A stretch of DNA of 64,000 bases from Rhodothermaceae bacterium (GTDB lineage: Bacteria > Bacteroidota > Rhodothermia > Rhodothermales > Bin80): assembly GCA_009838195.1 (NCBI GenBank), contig VXSC01000018.1, forward strand, positions 124,001 to 188,000, read 5' to 3'. Below, one piece after another: positions 26,007 through 34,795 of the stretch. The translations under genes and the position numbers were made by a program. The number at the start of each line of letters is the position of its first letter. The first letter of the stretch is position 1. A model generated the notes under the pieces. It was not told the DNA's origin, did no database searches, and saw only the letters and a list, made by a program, of their open reading frames with translations.

Positions 26007-27401
26007 ATGCTAAAATCAGGGATTATGCACATTTACCGGGGACTCGTTGCTGGATTGCTGCTTATGCTTGGCAGCGCATGCAGTTCATCCGCTCCACCCA
26101 ACATCGTGCTGATAATTGGCGATGATCACGGGTATCCATATTTCGGTTTTACGGGATCGGCTCATGTTCACACGCCACACATGGACCGTTTGGCGCATGG
26201 GGGTGCGCTCTTTACACAGGGGCACACAACGGACAACCATTGCCGTCCAGCCCTTCAGACGCTCAGTACGGGACTGTACCCTATACAGTATGCTGCCCAG
26301 ATGGAAGTGTTCAAGGCACGGGATCAGGTAACTGATCCCGAATATGGTCAACTTGCTCCCGAAGAAAAAGTGCAGTGGGGGTTCCTGTATGAAGCCAGTG
26401 CCATGCGTAAATTTGAGACCCTTCCCGGTCTACTGTCTCGCGCAGGCTATGCCAGCTTTCAGGCGGGCAAGTGGTGGGAGCAATCCTTCACCAATGGTGG
26501 ATTTACCGAAGGTATGTCAGAGGGATGGGCTCCAGATGAAGTTGGTCAGCCAGGCTTTTTCGGAAAACTCATGGGAGGTGACGGTGTGGAACTCGTTCGG
26601 GAGACATCGCAGCCGGTGTTTGATTTTATTGACCGTAATCTAAATACCCCTTTCTTCCTGTGGTATGGGCCCTCCCTGCCGCATGTTCCTCTGAATCCCC
26701 CTGAAGAATATTATTCGAGGTATAGGGATACCAATCTGTCTGAGTCAGCCAAGGAGTATTATGGCAATTGCACATGGTTCGATGCCGGAGTAGGAGACTT
26801 GTTGAACCACCTGGAAGTGCGCGGGCTTCTTTCAAACACGTTGATCGTATATGTGAACGACAATGGTTGGGAACAGCCCCCCTTTGAAGAATACAAGGAT
26901 GTCCCCATACTCTACAACAATGGCGGTCCCAACGGGAAGCTGTCACTACATGATCAGGCTTTTCGAACCCCGATAATTTTCAATTGGCCGGGTGTGATCG
27001 GTGCTGCCGTTTTTGATGATGTACTTGTGAGCAGCGCGGATCTACTGCCAACGCTGTTGGACTATGCTGGCGTAGAAATACCGGAGTACCTGCCAGGGGT
27101 ATCCCTGCGTCCGGCGATTGAAGGTCGAGGTAGCATCCAGAGAGATGCTTTGATTGGACGGGTCACGCAAATGCGATCTGAGATCGATCCAATGGGCAAG
27201 CGTCAGACGGGGTACTATGTTCGTACGCGCCAGTGGCATTTCACCTCTACGGAAGGAGAGGTCAGGCTCTTTAATGTGGAGAAAAATCCATTTGAAGATG
27301 TTAGCTCAGATCACCCGGAATTGATTCCAGGGTTTCTGGAGCAGATTGAAGACTGGACGAAAGAGTTCAGTTCTACTGTTCTGGATCCCAGTCTTGAATA
27401 G
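26007..27401 (+). CDS. Sulfatase lipoprotein with CRPAL active-site motif
   Basis: Formylglycine-type sulfatase of about 464 residues, starting at the ATG at 26007 (25878 is a possible far-upstream start, 26025 a possible later one). Lipoprotein signal with lipobox GSAC. PPNIVLIIGDDHGYPYFGFT gives the N-terminal metal-binding Asp-Asp. The activation motif reads TTDNHCRPALQTLSTGLYP, so C-x-P-x-R is C-R-P-A-L, with Leu replacing the usual Arg. AGKWW replaces the usual GKWH. VYVNDNGWEQPP gives the late Asp-Asn pair. It is probably outer-membrane or periplasm anchored. The altered motif makes maturation by formylglycine-generating enzyme uncertain, though related CRPSL variants exist as I recall. 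Confidence 0.9.
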   Translation: MLKSGIMHIYRGLVAGLLLMLGSACSSSAPPNIVLIIGDDHGYPYFGFTGSAHVHTPHMDRLAHGGALFTQGHTTDNHCRPALQTLSTGLYPIQYAAQMEVFKARDQVTDPEYGQLAPEEKVQWGFLYEASAMRKFETLPGLLSRAGYASFQAGKWWEQSFTNGGFTEGMSEGWAPDEVGQPGFFGKLMGGDGVELVRETSQPVFDFIDRNLNTPFFLWYGPSLPHVPLNPPEEYYSRYRDTNLSESAKEYYGNCTWFDAGVGDLLNHLEVRGLLSNTLIVYVNDNGWEQPPFEEYKDVPILYNNGGPNGKLSLHDQAFRTPIIFNWPGVIGAAVFDDVLVSSADLLPTLLDYAGVEIPEYLPGVSLRPAIEGRGSIQRDALIGRVTQMRSEIDPMGKRQTGYYVRTRQWHFTSTEGEVRLFNVEKNPFEDVSSDHPELIPGFLEQIEDWTKEFSSTVLDPSLE

Positions 27402-27567
27402 CCTCCAATACCGTCTGTACAATCTGAGCTTCGGGTACAGTACCAACAATCTTGTCCTGCGTGAACAGGTGTGCTCTTCCGCGCCCAAGCGACATGCCAA
27501 GATCAACTCCCTGTGCCTCACCGGAGTCGGTGATTGCGCACCCATCAAGGCCACGGTCAATTCCTTC
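27373..27567 (-). pseudogene. Unrecognised coding-like fragment behind the thiolase gene
   Basis: A 64-codon minus-strand frame with strongly protein-like content (DGCAITDSGEAQGVDLGMSL, AHLFTQDKIVGTVPEAQIV) ends at TAG 27373-27375, overlapping the sulfatase 3' end by 29 bases. Upstream it is cut by TGA 27568-27570, beyond which the same frame continues as VIWQAKPEFKL up to the thiolase stop. No start codon and no RBS fit the frame. I read it as the decayed remains, or a frameshifted version, of a small gene that once followed the thiolase gene. Family not recognised. Confidence 0.3.
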
Positions 27568-27607
27568 TCACAACTTGAATTCCGGCTTAGCCTGCCAGAT
27601 AACTCGA

Positions 27608-28804
27608 CTAACCCGAGTTATTCAGGTTCTCAAAGATCGCTGCCGCGCCCATTCCTCCTCCGATGCACATGGTGCATAGCCCGTATTGAATACCACCTCG
27701 AATCATCGCGTGCAGTAAAGTAGCCGTCAACTTCGCTCCGGTGCATCCCAATGGGTGTCCTAGGGCAATTGCTCCGCCTTGCACATTTACAATGGAATCA
27801 TCCAGGTTTGCTTCCCTGATGACGGCCAAAGCTTGCGCGGCAAACGCTTCGTTCAATTCGATTAATCCAATCTGACCTAGACTGAGACCGGTCTGCTCAA
27901 GGACGTTCTTGATGGCCGGTACTGGACCAATCCCCATCAATTCCGGGGCTACGCCAGCCACGGCAAAGCCAACCATACGTGCCAGTGGCTTCGCACCTAA
28001 ACGCTGAGCCAACCCTTCGGACATCACAACGGTTGCCGCAGCGCCGTCAGACATTTGAGAAGAATTGCCAGCAGTTACACTGCCCCCACTTCGAAAAACC
28101 GGCCTCAAGCGACCGAGTGCTTCCAGGCTCGTATCCGCTCTTGGGCCCTCATCCATACTGAATTGGTAGCTGACCATTTTAGGAGTCCCGTTCTGGATGC
28201 TGTTTTGCTTTATATCCAGAGGAATAAGTTCTTCTTCAAAAAGGCCTGCCGATTGAGCAGCAAGTGCTCGCTCATGAGATCTCAGGGCGAAGAGGTCTTG
28301 ATCTTCACGGGATATATCGTATTTCTGTGCGAGATTTTCTGCTGTATTCCCCATCGAAACATATACTTCGGGCCTTTGCTCAGCTGTATCGGGATCTGGC
28401 TGAAAATAGTATCCACTCATGGGGACGAGGGTCATACTTTCGGCCCCTCCTGCGATAATACACTCGGCCTGTCCTAACCCGATCGCCTGATTTGCCATAG
28501 CGATGGTCTGAAGCCCCGACGAACAGAAACGATTGACGGTGGCTCCCGGCACAGAATCAGGCAGACCTGCCCGGCCAGCGATAATGCGGCCCACATTCAT
28601 ACCCTGGGATCCCTCGGGAAAAGCACACCCAATGAGGACATCATCAATTTCTTCTGCGCTCAGATTTGGAGTATGGTCCAAAGCGGCCCGAACGGCCTCT
28701 GCACCCATTTCCTCAGGACGCATAAAGCGAAGTGCACCGCGCTTCGCCTTTCCAACTGGCGTGCGCAGACTAGTTACTATAACAGCTGACGATTGCATTT
28801 TCAA
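27608..28804 (-). CDS. fadA: Acetyl-CoA acyltransferase (thiolase)
   Basis: Last step of beta-oxidation, splitting 3-ketoacyl-CoA with CoA to release acetyl-CoA. 398 residues, standard thiolase length. The nucleophilic Cys94 lies in [26 protein letters not shown] supplies the NEAF loop, [16 protein letters not shown] carries the catalytic His, and [13 protein letters not shown] carries the second active-site Cys. It begins 6 bases after the FadN-type gene on the same strand, so the two form an operon and probably a functional unit. Whether it favours long-chain or acetoacetyl substrates cannot be told; the context supports beta-oxidation. Confidence 0.95.
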   Translation of the reverse strand: MKMQSSAVIVTSLRTPVGKAKRGALRFMRPEEMGAEAVRAALDHTPNLSAEEIDDVLIGCAFPEGSQGMNVGRIIAGRAGLPDSVPGATVNRFCSSGLQTIAMANQAIGLGQAECIIAGGAESMTLVPMSGYYFQPDPDTAEQRPEVYVSMGNTAENLAQKYDISREDQDLFALRSHERALAAQSAGLFEEELIPLDIKQNSIQNGTPKMVSYQFSMDEGPRADTSLEALGRLRPVFRSGGSVTAGNSSQMSDGAAATVVMSEGLAQRLGAKPLARMVGFAVAGVAPELMGIGPVPAIKNVLEQTGLSLGQIGLIELNEAFAAQALAVIREANLDDSIVNVQGGAIALGHPLGCTGAKLTATLLHAMIRGGIQYGLCTMCIGGGMGAAAIFENLNNSG

Positions 28805-28810
28805 AATTGC

Positions 28811-31162
28811 TCAGTTGCGGACCGGCCGATTATGTTTCAATAAACCTGCAATACGCTCCTGTGTCTTTGGTTGTCCCAGAAGACCGAGAAACACTTCCCG
28901 CTCTAGGTCTAATAGATAGGACTCGGATACTTCCTCTGCGCCGCTTAAATCCCCGCCTGTAAATACATACGCCAGTTGCTTTGCCAGATGCAGATCATAA
29001 TCGCTAATGAATCTGCCCTGATGTAACTGGTAAACCGCCGTATTTAATGCCGCTGCTCCAGGACGTCCGAGTACACGAATAGTTTGGGGCGCCGGAGGAC
29101 GATAACCTTGAGCAGAAAGCCGCAGGACCTCATGTTTTGCCGCGTGAAAACGTCTCGCGCTATTCATCACAATACATGCATGATCAGGAAGGAAGCCCAA
29201 ATCACGCGCTTCTTCTGCGCTGGTGGAAACCGTTGCCTTGGCAACCGCCTCAAAGTACCGCATCACATCAAGCAGCAAGTTACTGTCATATCCATGATTC
29301 TCTCTGCTGGCTTTCGCTGCAAGTCGCATACTTCCTGTACCCGCTGGAATCAGACCAACCCCCAACTCCACAAGACCGGCATACGTTTCTGCAGCGGCAA
29401 CGGGGTTCGCGGAAGACATGATGAGCTCGCATCCTCCGCCAAGTGCTCGCTGATGGGCAGCCACCACCACGGGTTTGCGCGCATAGTGTACCTGCTGCAT
29501 TGCCGATTGGAAATGGGCAATATACTGGGCAATCTCCCCAAACTTGCCGGACTGCAGCGCTCCGGCCAATTCTGCCAAGTTGGCTCCCACAGAAAAGTGA
29601 TTCCCCTCGTTTCCAATCACCAATCCACACAAATCTGGACTGTTTTCAACCCGGTCAATCGCCTCCAGCATGCCGCCAATCACCTTGCCTCCCAGCGTGC
29701 AGGCCTTGGAGCGGAATTCAAATAACGCAACCCCGTCTCCCAGATCAACTAGTCCTGACTCCTCGTTCGACCACAGGTCTCCGCCTGAATCCAGCTTGAT
29801 GGATGCTAGGGAACGCTCTGCAGCGGATACCTTTTGAACTTCATATTCTTTTTGGGCCGGGATGTAAACCCCGCGGTCAGTATAGAAAGACGCATCGCTT
29901 GGCATGTCCAGCACCCACTCAGGCAGCACAAGCTCCTCCTTGGTCATAGCCTTCCTCACGGTGTCAAACCCAATCGCATCCCATGTTTCAAAGGGCCCCA
30001 TCTCCCAGCCAAACCCTGAACAGATCGCTTGATCAACACGTGCCGGGCTGTCGGTCACCTCACCGATTCTCCTTGCAGCGTACGCCATGAGATCAAGCAT
30101 CGTGGAGCGAAAGAAAGCTCCCGCCCGTCCTTCATCTTCGAACAATGCCGAGAGACGATGATGGAGCGGCCCCGCCGATTTGATTTTGCGTAGATCTCCG
30201 AGATCCAGTTCCGAAGGGTCTTCATATTGCCTCGAGGCGAGATTGAGTGACCGAATTGTGCGGCCTTCCTTCCGGTAAAACCCCGCTTTGGTCTTTGCTC
30301 CCAGTGCTCCTTGACTTACCAATTCTTTCAGTACGGGCGGCACGCTAAAACGCTCTCTACTTTCGTCCTGAGGAACGCTCTCATAAAGGTTCGCGCACAC
30401 AAGCTGCATCACATCCAGCCCAACCAGATCAGCCGTCCTAAATGTGGCTGATTTTGGGCGACCGGCCAGTGGTCCTGTCAAAGTATCAATTTCTTCAATC
30501 GTGTAGCCCCCGGTGACAAATTGGTCGATCGCTCCCATCATGCCGTAAATCCCAATTCGATTGGCAATGAAGTAGGGGACATCATTGGCCTGTACAACGT
30601 TCTTGCCCAGGTGGACACGGGAATACCATGCAATCTTGTCCAATACCTGGGGGGTTGTATCAGCATGGGGGATTATTTCAAGGAGGCTAAGGTACCGTGG
30701 CGGATTAAAGAAATGTGTGCCCAGAAAACGTTGCCGAAATTCCAGGCTACGCCCCTGAACAAGCGCACGTATCGGGATGCCGCTAGTGTTAGTGGATACG
30801 ATATTGTCTTGGCCTGTATGCGCCTCAATCTTTTTCAGTAGGTCCTGTTTGATGTCCAAGCGCTCCACCACGGCTTCAATCACCCATTCGACCCCCGAAA
30901 TTTTCCCTAGGTCATGCTCAATCGTTCCACAACGAATACATCGGCTGGTGGCCTTTGTGAAAAACGGACTCGGTTTCAATTTTGACGCACCTTTCAGACG
31001 TTTTTTGACCAGTGCGCGCGGATCAGAGCCTTCTGCAGCTAGATCTAAAAGCAGCACTTGGACGCCAGCATTGGCTAGATGAGCTGCGATTTGAGCTCCC
31101 ATGGTACCCGCACCAATTACCGCCGCTGTCCTAAACGGCAGACGCGTAGAATTTCTTTCCAT
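28811..31162 (-). CDS. fadN: 3-hydroxyacyl-CoA dehydrogenase / enoyl-CoA hydratase (FadN type)
   Basis: Two-activity beta-oxidation enzyme of 783 residues, close to Bacillus FadN. The dehydrogenase half comes first: Rossmann motif AVIGAGTMGAQIAAHLANAG (about 13-32), STNTSGIP, and FLGTHFFNPPRYLSLLEIIP, followed by two C-terminal dehydrogenase domains. The crotonase half follows (about 470-700), with VIGNEGNHFSVGANLAELAG forming the oxyanion region and GGGCELIMSSANPVAAAETY the second. The domain order (dehydrogenase, then hydratase) separates it from FadB/FadJ, where hydratase is first. Co-transcribed with the thiolase gene. Confidence 0.93.
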   Translation of the reverse strand: MERNSTRLPFRTAAVIGAGTMGAQIAAHLANAGVQVLLLDLAAEGSDPRALVKKRLKGASKLKPSPFFTKATSRCIRCGTIEHDLGKISGVEWVIEAVVERLDIKQDLLKKIEAHTGQDNIVSTNTSGIPIRALVQGRSLEFRQRFLGTHFFNPPRYLSLLEIIPHADTTPQVLDKIAWYSRVHLGKNVVQANDVPYFIANRIGIYGMMGAIDQFVTGGYTIEEIDTLTGPLAGRPKSATFRTADLVGLDVMQLVCANLYESVPQDESRERFSVPPVLKELVSQGALGAKTKAGFYRKEGRTIRSLNLASRQYEDPSELDLGDLRKIKSAGPLHHRLSALFEDEGRAGAFFRSTMLDLMAYAARRIGEVTDSPARVDQAICSGFGWEMGPFETWDAIGFDTVRKAMTKEELVLPEWVLDMPSDASFYTDRGVYIPAQKEYEVQKVSAAERSLASIKLDSGGDLWSNEESGLVDLGDGVALFEFRSKACTLGGKVIGGMLEAIDRVENSPDLCGLVIGNEGNHFSVGANLAELAGALQSGKFGEIAQYIAHFQSAMQQVHYARKPVVVAAHQRALGGGCELIMSSANPVAAAETYAGLVELGVGLIPAGTGSMRLAAKASRENHGYDSNLLLDVMRYFEAVAKATVSTSAEEARDLGFLPDHACIVMNSARRFHAAKHEVLRLSAQGYRPPAPQTIRVLGRPGAAALNTAVYQLHQGRFISDYDLHLAKQLAYVFTGGDLSGAEEVSESYLLDLEREVFLGLLGQPKTQERIAGLLKHNRPVRN

Positions 31163-31604
31163 TCGGTTTCTTAGCGTTCAAACTCGGTTAGAACCTTCTG
31201 CGCCGCTGCGGTTCCAAAAGCATAAAAAAGTTACAACGCTTTGGGTTCCCCCGATTCGATCCTGATAGAGGTAGAAATGTGTTGACACCCGTACCAGAAG
31301 TTCAGTAATGAGGGTAAGGTTACTTCCGGTCTGAATATACCGCTATGGACAAATCCTTGTGATTGATCCGTAGCGAATGGCTTCTGTCGTTTAAGACTCA
31401 ACATATGGTTCAATCACTGATGGAGATTTCCTCTTGATTGAAGGTCCAATGCAGTGGGCTCGGTGTTGCGTTGCCCCCAGCGCATCCTAGTACGTGGTCC
31501 CCGAGGTCGGAGCATCGAAAAAGATCCATGGACAATCCCCGACTGGGAGAGTCGCGGGACGTACGCTTGGCATTGGAACCCGCGGGGAGCGAACAGGATA
31601 GAAA
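31163..31604. other. Intergenic region, nothing recognised
   Basis: About 440 bases between the divergent fadN and HTH-repeat genes. It should contain both promoters. No gene, repeat or terminator was recognised; sequence near the HTH gene is more GC-rich than that near fadN. Confidence 0.35.
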
Positions 31605-32279
31605 ATGAGCAATTCCTCCAATCAATTAATTCCGAAGAAAACGGTGCTCATGACCAGAGCCCAACAGGTTGATCGCAACCGTGCCATCGTCCAAGACCTC
31701 AAGGGGGGGATGAGCACCACGGGGGCCGCAGTCAAGCATGGATTAAGTGCCGAACGGATTCGCCAGATCGCCAGACAGATCGGGGTACCGCTCCCTCGGG
31801 GTAGACTCACCAAAGCCGCGTCCGCTGAGCGCAACCGCGCCATTGTCCAAGATCTTCGGGGGGGGGGGATGAGCATCAAGGGGGCTGCCACCAAGTACGA
31901 CCTAAGTGGCTACTGGATCAAGGAGATCGCCAAGCAGAACGGGGTGTCGCTGCCCCCAAGCCCGCAAATGCACGCAAAGCGCAACCGAGCCATTGCCCGG
32001 GATGTCCGGGGTGGAATGAGGTGTATAGAGGTCGCGACTAAGTACGGGTTGACCCAGCCCAGTATCTGGCGTATCGCTCAGGCGGAGGGAGTAGACATGT
32101 CGGGAAGGAGAGGATCCCGCGGGCATCGGGAACGCCCCCGGGAACGTGACCGGGAACGTAACCGCCAGATCGTCCAAGACCTCAAGGCTGGCATGAGCCG
32201 CAAGGAGACCGCGACCAAGTACGGGCTGAGTAGAAATAGAATCGGCGAGATCGCTAGACATGGCAAGGCAACGTCCTAA
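31605..32279 (+). CDS. Protein of four tandem helix-turn-helix units, with poly-G tract
   Basis: 224 residues, mostly four repeats of about 38 residues: 24-61, 76-114, 126-163 and 185-220. Each runs R-N-R-x-I-x-x-D-(L/V)-(K/R)-x-G-M-(S/R), then (V/A)-x-K-(H/Y)-x-L-(S/T)-x-x-x-I-x-x-I-A, as in RNRAIVQDLKGGMSTTGAAV and VATKYGLTQPSIWRIAQAEG. This is the trihelical HTH pattern of transposase/resolvase N-terminal or sigma-region-4-like domains. No catalytic domain is attached. Repeats are joined by basic linkers, the last being RERPRERDRERNRQ. Repeat 2 contains an 11-G tract giving an extra Gly. Likely a DNA-binding protein; no known family of this architecture comes to mind. No neighbour is coupled to it. 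Confidence 0.6.
   Translation: MSNSSNQLIPKKTVLMTRAQQVDRNRAIVQDLKGGMSTTGAAVKHGLSAERIRQIARQIGVPLPRGRLTKAASAERNRAIVQDLRGGGMSIKGAATKYDLSGYWIKEIAKQNGVSLPPSPQMHAKRNRAIARDVRGGMRCIEVATKYGLTQPSIWRIAQAEGVDMSGRRGSRGHRERPRERDRERNRQIVQDLKAGMSRKETATKYGLSRNRIGEIARHGKATS
31858..31868 (+). repeat. Poly-G tract (11 G) inside the HTH-repeat gene
   Basis: Eleven consecutive G bases encode the end of Arg85 and Gly86-88 of the HTH-repeat protein. The corresponding place in repeat 1 has seven G (31703-31709) and repeats 3 and 4 have none this long. A gain or loss of one base would shift the frame after repeat 1, so this is a candidate slippage (phase-variation) site. Confidence 0.8.
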
Positions 32280-32678
32280 ATTGATCTATTCCAGCTCCCC
32301 AAGCCCACCTCCCCGAGATTGCACCCGGAGGACGGTTGATCACACCAACTCCCGGCAAAGGCGCTCAGACCGGACTTACAGGAGACCGAAAATGGCCTCG
32401 GAAACCCAAATCAGTCGCCAAACCAGGGGAAGCTGCCACTAATAATCTAGTTCCTGTGGAATTTCAGGGCAAGGTCGGCCATCCCCGTCAGCAGTTTCGC
32501 GGTAGGAGAGTCAAGGAACAATACGTACCTGTACCTGAAGCTCCAAGGCTGAGTTGGATAACCTCGGCCTGTTTTGGTCCTCTGTGCATGCCTACGGTGC
32601 GAGGCATCCAATGGCTGGTGCACTGCTGTTCCCAACGTGGTGATCAGGCTGTCTGTCTGACACGAGGTCACTCTCTAA
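32280..32678. other. Intergenic region, weak short frames only
   Basis: About 400 bases between the convergent HTH-repeat and DUF4097 genes. A 16-codon frame from an ATG near 32392 (MASETQISRQTRGSCH) has an AGGAGA Shine-Dalgarno-like site just upstream but no further support. A longer frame from 32336 has protein-like text around VPVEFQGKVGHPRQQF, but I recognise no family. No hairpin terminator identified. Confidence 0.3.
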
Positions 32679-33584
32679 TTAATGTCGGCGCAGGGACACA
32701 TTCCCGACACCGGCAGCCATGACGATTGACGCATCGCCGCCCCCATTGAGTTCACCGGAAAAAGAGTGGGATAGGAGCTTCTTGGAGACCTCAATCGGAA
32801 ACTCACAGGTCACCGTCCCCAGACTTGCAGTCCCGCGTACCTCGGCTTGAACATCTTCAGGCAGCGAGAGCGATACATTGCCGGCACCTGTGCGCAGTTT
32901 ACTTTCTCCTCGGGGTTGTCCCAGCATTTCCACGGTTACATTCCCCGTACCTGCTACCGCATGCAATGCATCAACTTGAGCATAAATGGATAGATTCCCG
33001 GCTCCTGTCACGACATCTGCCTCCTCCAAATTCCCAGAGATCTCAACATTTCCAGCTCCAGATTTTACATCTACCTCACCTTCAATATCCTCCAGTATGA
33101 TATTGCCTGCTCCCGTACGTCCTGTTATTTCTCCGGTGACTGACGTAATGGTGATATTACCGGCACCTGATTTGAAGTCAACATCGTATTTTTCGGGTAC
33201 GCGTACGGTCAGTCGAATTTTAATAGCCGAACCCTTGCGCCATCGCATTTGCCTGCGCTCCTCTTCCACTCTCGACTGAATACTGACATCGTCTCCATCC
33301 TTATCAAATTCGTAGCGGTGAGCCGACTGGAGAATCCTCTCGGCCTCTTCTGAACTTTCTGCCCGCGCCCGGCGCTCAAGTTCAATCTTCACAGAATTGC
33401 CACCGGTGGCCTCAATTTCCACGTTACCCCTGTCCAAATCCAGGGTAAGTTCACCTCCCGGATTTACCTTGTATTCTTTCTTGATCACATCCCGTGCAGT
33501 GGGGATCGACTTGAATGCTGCCAATATCAAAATGGCTGCGACGGCAAAACCGAGAGTCTTCGTGTAGGCAAAGGAACGGTTCAT
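32679..33584 (-). CDS. DUF4097-type exported beta-repeat protein
   Basis: 301 residues. An N-terminal hydrophobic segment (about 11-27) acts as signal or anchor. The body has repeated short strands of the form K-S/T-G-A-G-N-(I/V): DVDFKSGAGNITITSVTG, GRTGAGNIILEDIEGE, DVKSGAGNVEISGN, VVTGAGNLSIYAQ and RTGAGNVSLSLPE. This is the regular beta-solenoid of DUF4097 (putative adhesin-like) proteins common in Bacteroidota, usually periplasmic or surface associated and often beside anti-sigma or envelope-stress genes, none of which are here. It stands alone; the role is unknown. Confidence 0.8.
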   Translation of the reverse strand: MNRSFAYTKTLGFAVAAILILAAFKSIPTARDVIKKEYKVNPGGELTLDLDRGNVEIEATGGNSVKIELERRARAESSEEAERILQSAHRYEFDKDGDDVSIQSRVEEERRQMRWRKGSAIKIRLTVRVPEKYDVDFKSGAGNITITSVTGEITGRTGAGNIILEDIEGEVDVKSGAGNVEISGNLEEADVVTGAGNLSIYAQVDALHAVAGTGNVTVEMLGQPRGESKLRTGAGNVSLSLPEDVQAEVRGTASLGTVTCEFPIEVSKKLLSHSFSGELNGGGDASIVMAAGVGNVSLRRH

Positions 33585-33725
33585 TTTGAGTAGTCTATAA
33601 TGAAAGCGGTTTCATCTCGTAATAAGGCTACGAATATGTTTGCGGTTAGGTTGCAAAGCAGTCGTTATTGGAGGGAATCCTGAAGACAATATCGTAGTTC
33701 AAGCCTCCGCTCCTGAACGATTTTG

Positions 33726-34172
33726 ATGGCCAAGGTTACTCTCAAGCGCTTAGACGACAGGTTTCACTTCCTTGCTACGAACAGTAACGGAAATTCGTTG
33801 CATTTTGATACCGGTCCCGAAGAAGGGGGCAGTGGTCAGGGGGTCGGACCGATGCAGGCGGTTGCGATGGCTCTTGGCGGGTGTAGTGGAATTGATATCG
33901 TTATCATCCTCAATAAGCAGCGCCAGGACTTACAGAGATTTGATACAATCATCACTTATGATCGTGCAGAACAGGAAACCCCTTCCTTGTTTACGAAGCT
34001 GCATGTTCATTATGAATTTGAGGGGGAGTTGGATCCAGACAAGGTTCGACGCGCCGTGGATCTGAGTGTCAACAAGTATTGCTCTGTGGCAAAGATTCTG
34101 GAAAAGACCGCCCCCATCACCGTGAGTTGGTCAATCAATGGTCAACACTATTCCTTAGAAACCGCAAACTAA
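33726..34172 (+). CDS. OsmC family protein 1 (YhfA-like)
   Basis: 148 residues from the ATG at 33726 (the TTG just before it is a weaker start). OsmC-fold peroxide-reducing or thiol-protein family: GPMQAVAMALGGCSGIDIVI carries the first conserved Cys, and NKYCSVAKILEKTAPIT the second, the redox pair of the family. The layout matches the YhfA-like subgroup more than Ohr. A second OsmC gene follows after 13 bases, so they form a short operon of two different OsmC subtypes. The probable role is in detoxifying hydroperoxides. Confidence 0.85.
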   Translation: MAKVTLKRLDDRFHFLATNSNGNSLHFDTGPEEGGSGQGVGPMQAVAMALGGCSGIDIVIILNKQRQDLQRFDTIITYDRAEQETPSLFTKLHVHYEFEGELDPDKVRRAVDLSVNKYCSVAKILEKTAPITVSWSINGQHYSLETAN

Positions 34173-34185
34173 ATTATCGACTACG

Positions 34186-34617
34186 ATGAGCGTAAATCAT
34201 GCGAATGCCTCCTGGGAAGGAGATTTAAAATCCGGTAGCGGACAGATCAAAACCGACCGGGGATCCCTTGATACCCCTTTCACATTTGGCTCCCGCTTTG
34301 AGGGAGCTCCTGGAATCGGTCCAGAAGACCTAGTGGCGGCAGCCATTTCAGGATGTTTTTCGATGGCCCTCTCGAATGAGCTCGACGGCCGTGGCAACAC
34401 TGCAAACCGCGTTGACACCCGCGCAACCGTTACCCTTGGGCCAGACCCAGCGGGCGGCTTTCATATTTCAGGTATTGATCTCGTGGTCCGCGCAAATGTG
34501 CCTGGCATTGATGATGCTGCATTCCAGGATGCCGCAGAAGCGACTCGGACCGGTTGCCCGATCGCAAAGCTCTATGCGGGTACGACGATCAATCTGGACG
34601 CAGCACTTGAGTCCTGA
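34186..34617 (+). CDS. OsmC family protein 2 (OsmC peroxidase subtype)
   Basis: 143 residues, cytoplasmic, likely reducing organic hydroperoxides. Features: GDLKSGSGQIKTDRGSLDTP, the catalytic region GPEDLVAAAISGCFSMALSN with the first Cys, and ATRTGCPIAKLYAG with the second. The N-terminal part with SGSGQI and PFTFGSRF is typical of E. coli OsmC-type proteins, in contrast to the YhfA-like neighbour. It lies 13 bases downstream of OsmC protein 1 and is convergent with the GH13 gene. Confidence 0.9.
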   Translation: MSVNHANASWEGDLKSGSGQIKTDRGSLDTPFTFGSRFEGAPGIGPEDLVAAAISGCFSMALSNELDGRGNTANRVDTRATVTLGPDPAGGFHISGIDLVVRANVPGIDDAAFQDAAEATRTGCPIAKLYAGTTINLDAALES

Positions 34618-34795
34618 CTCTGCTACTTTTTGTCTACTGGTGGTTAGCAGGGGGAAGTGAGTCAGGCGATTCCGTCTACCGTTGTCAATATGACCCTTCT
34701 CAAGAGACCTGACTGCCTTTGTCCAATATTTTGGAAGCGGAGAATTCTCTCGCAGGCTTTGATCAAGACCTGCGAGATATTCAATCAAATCGGGC

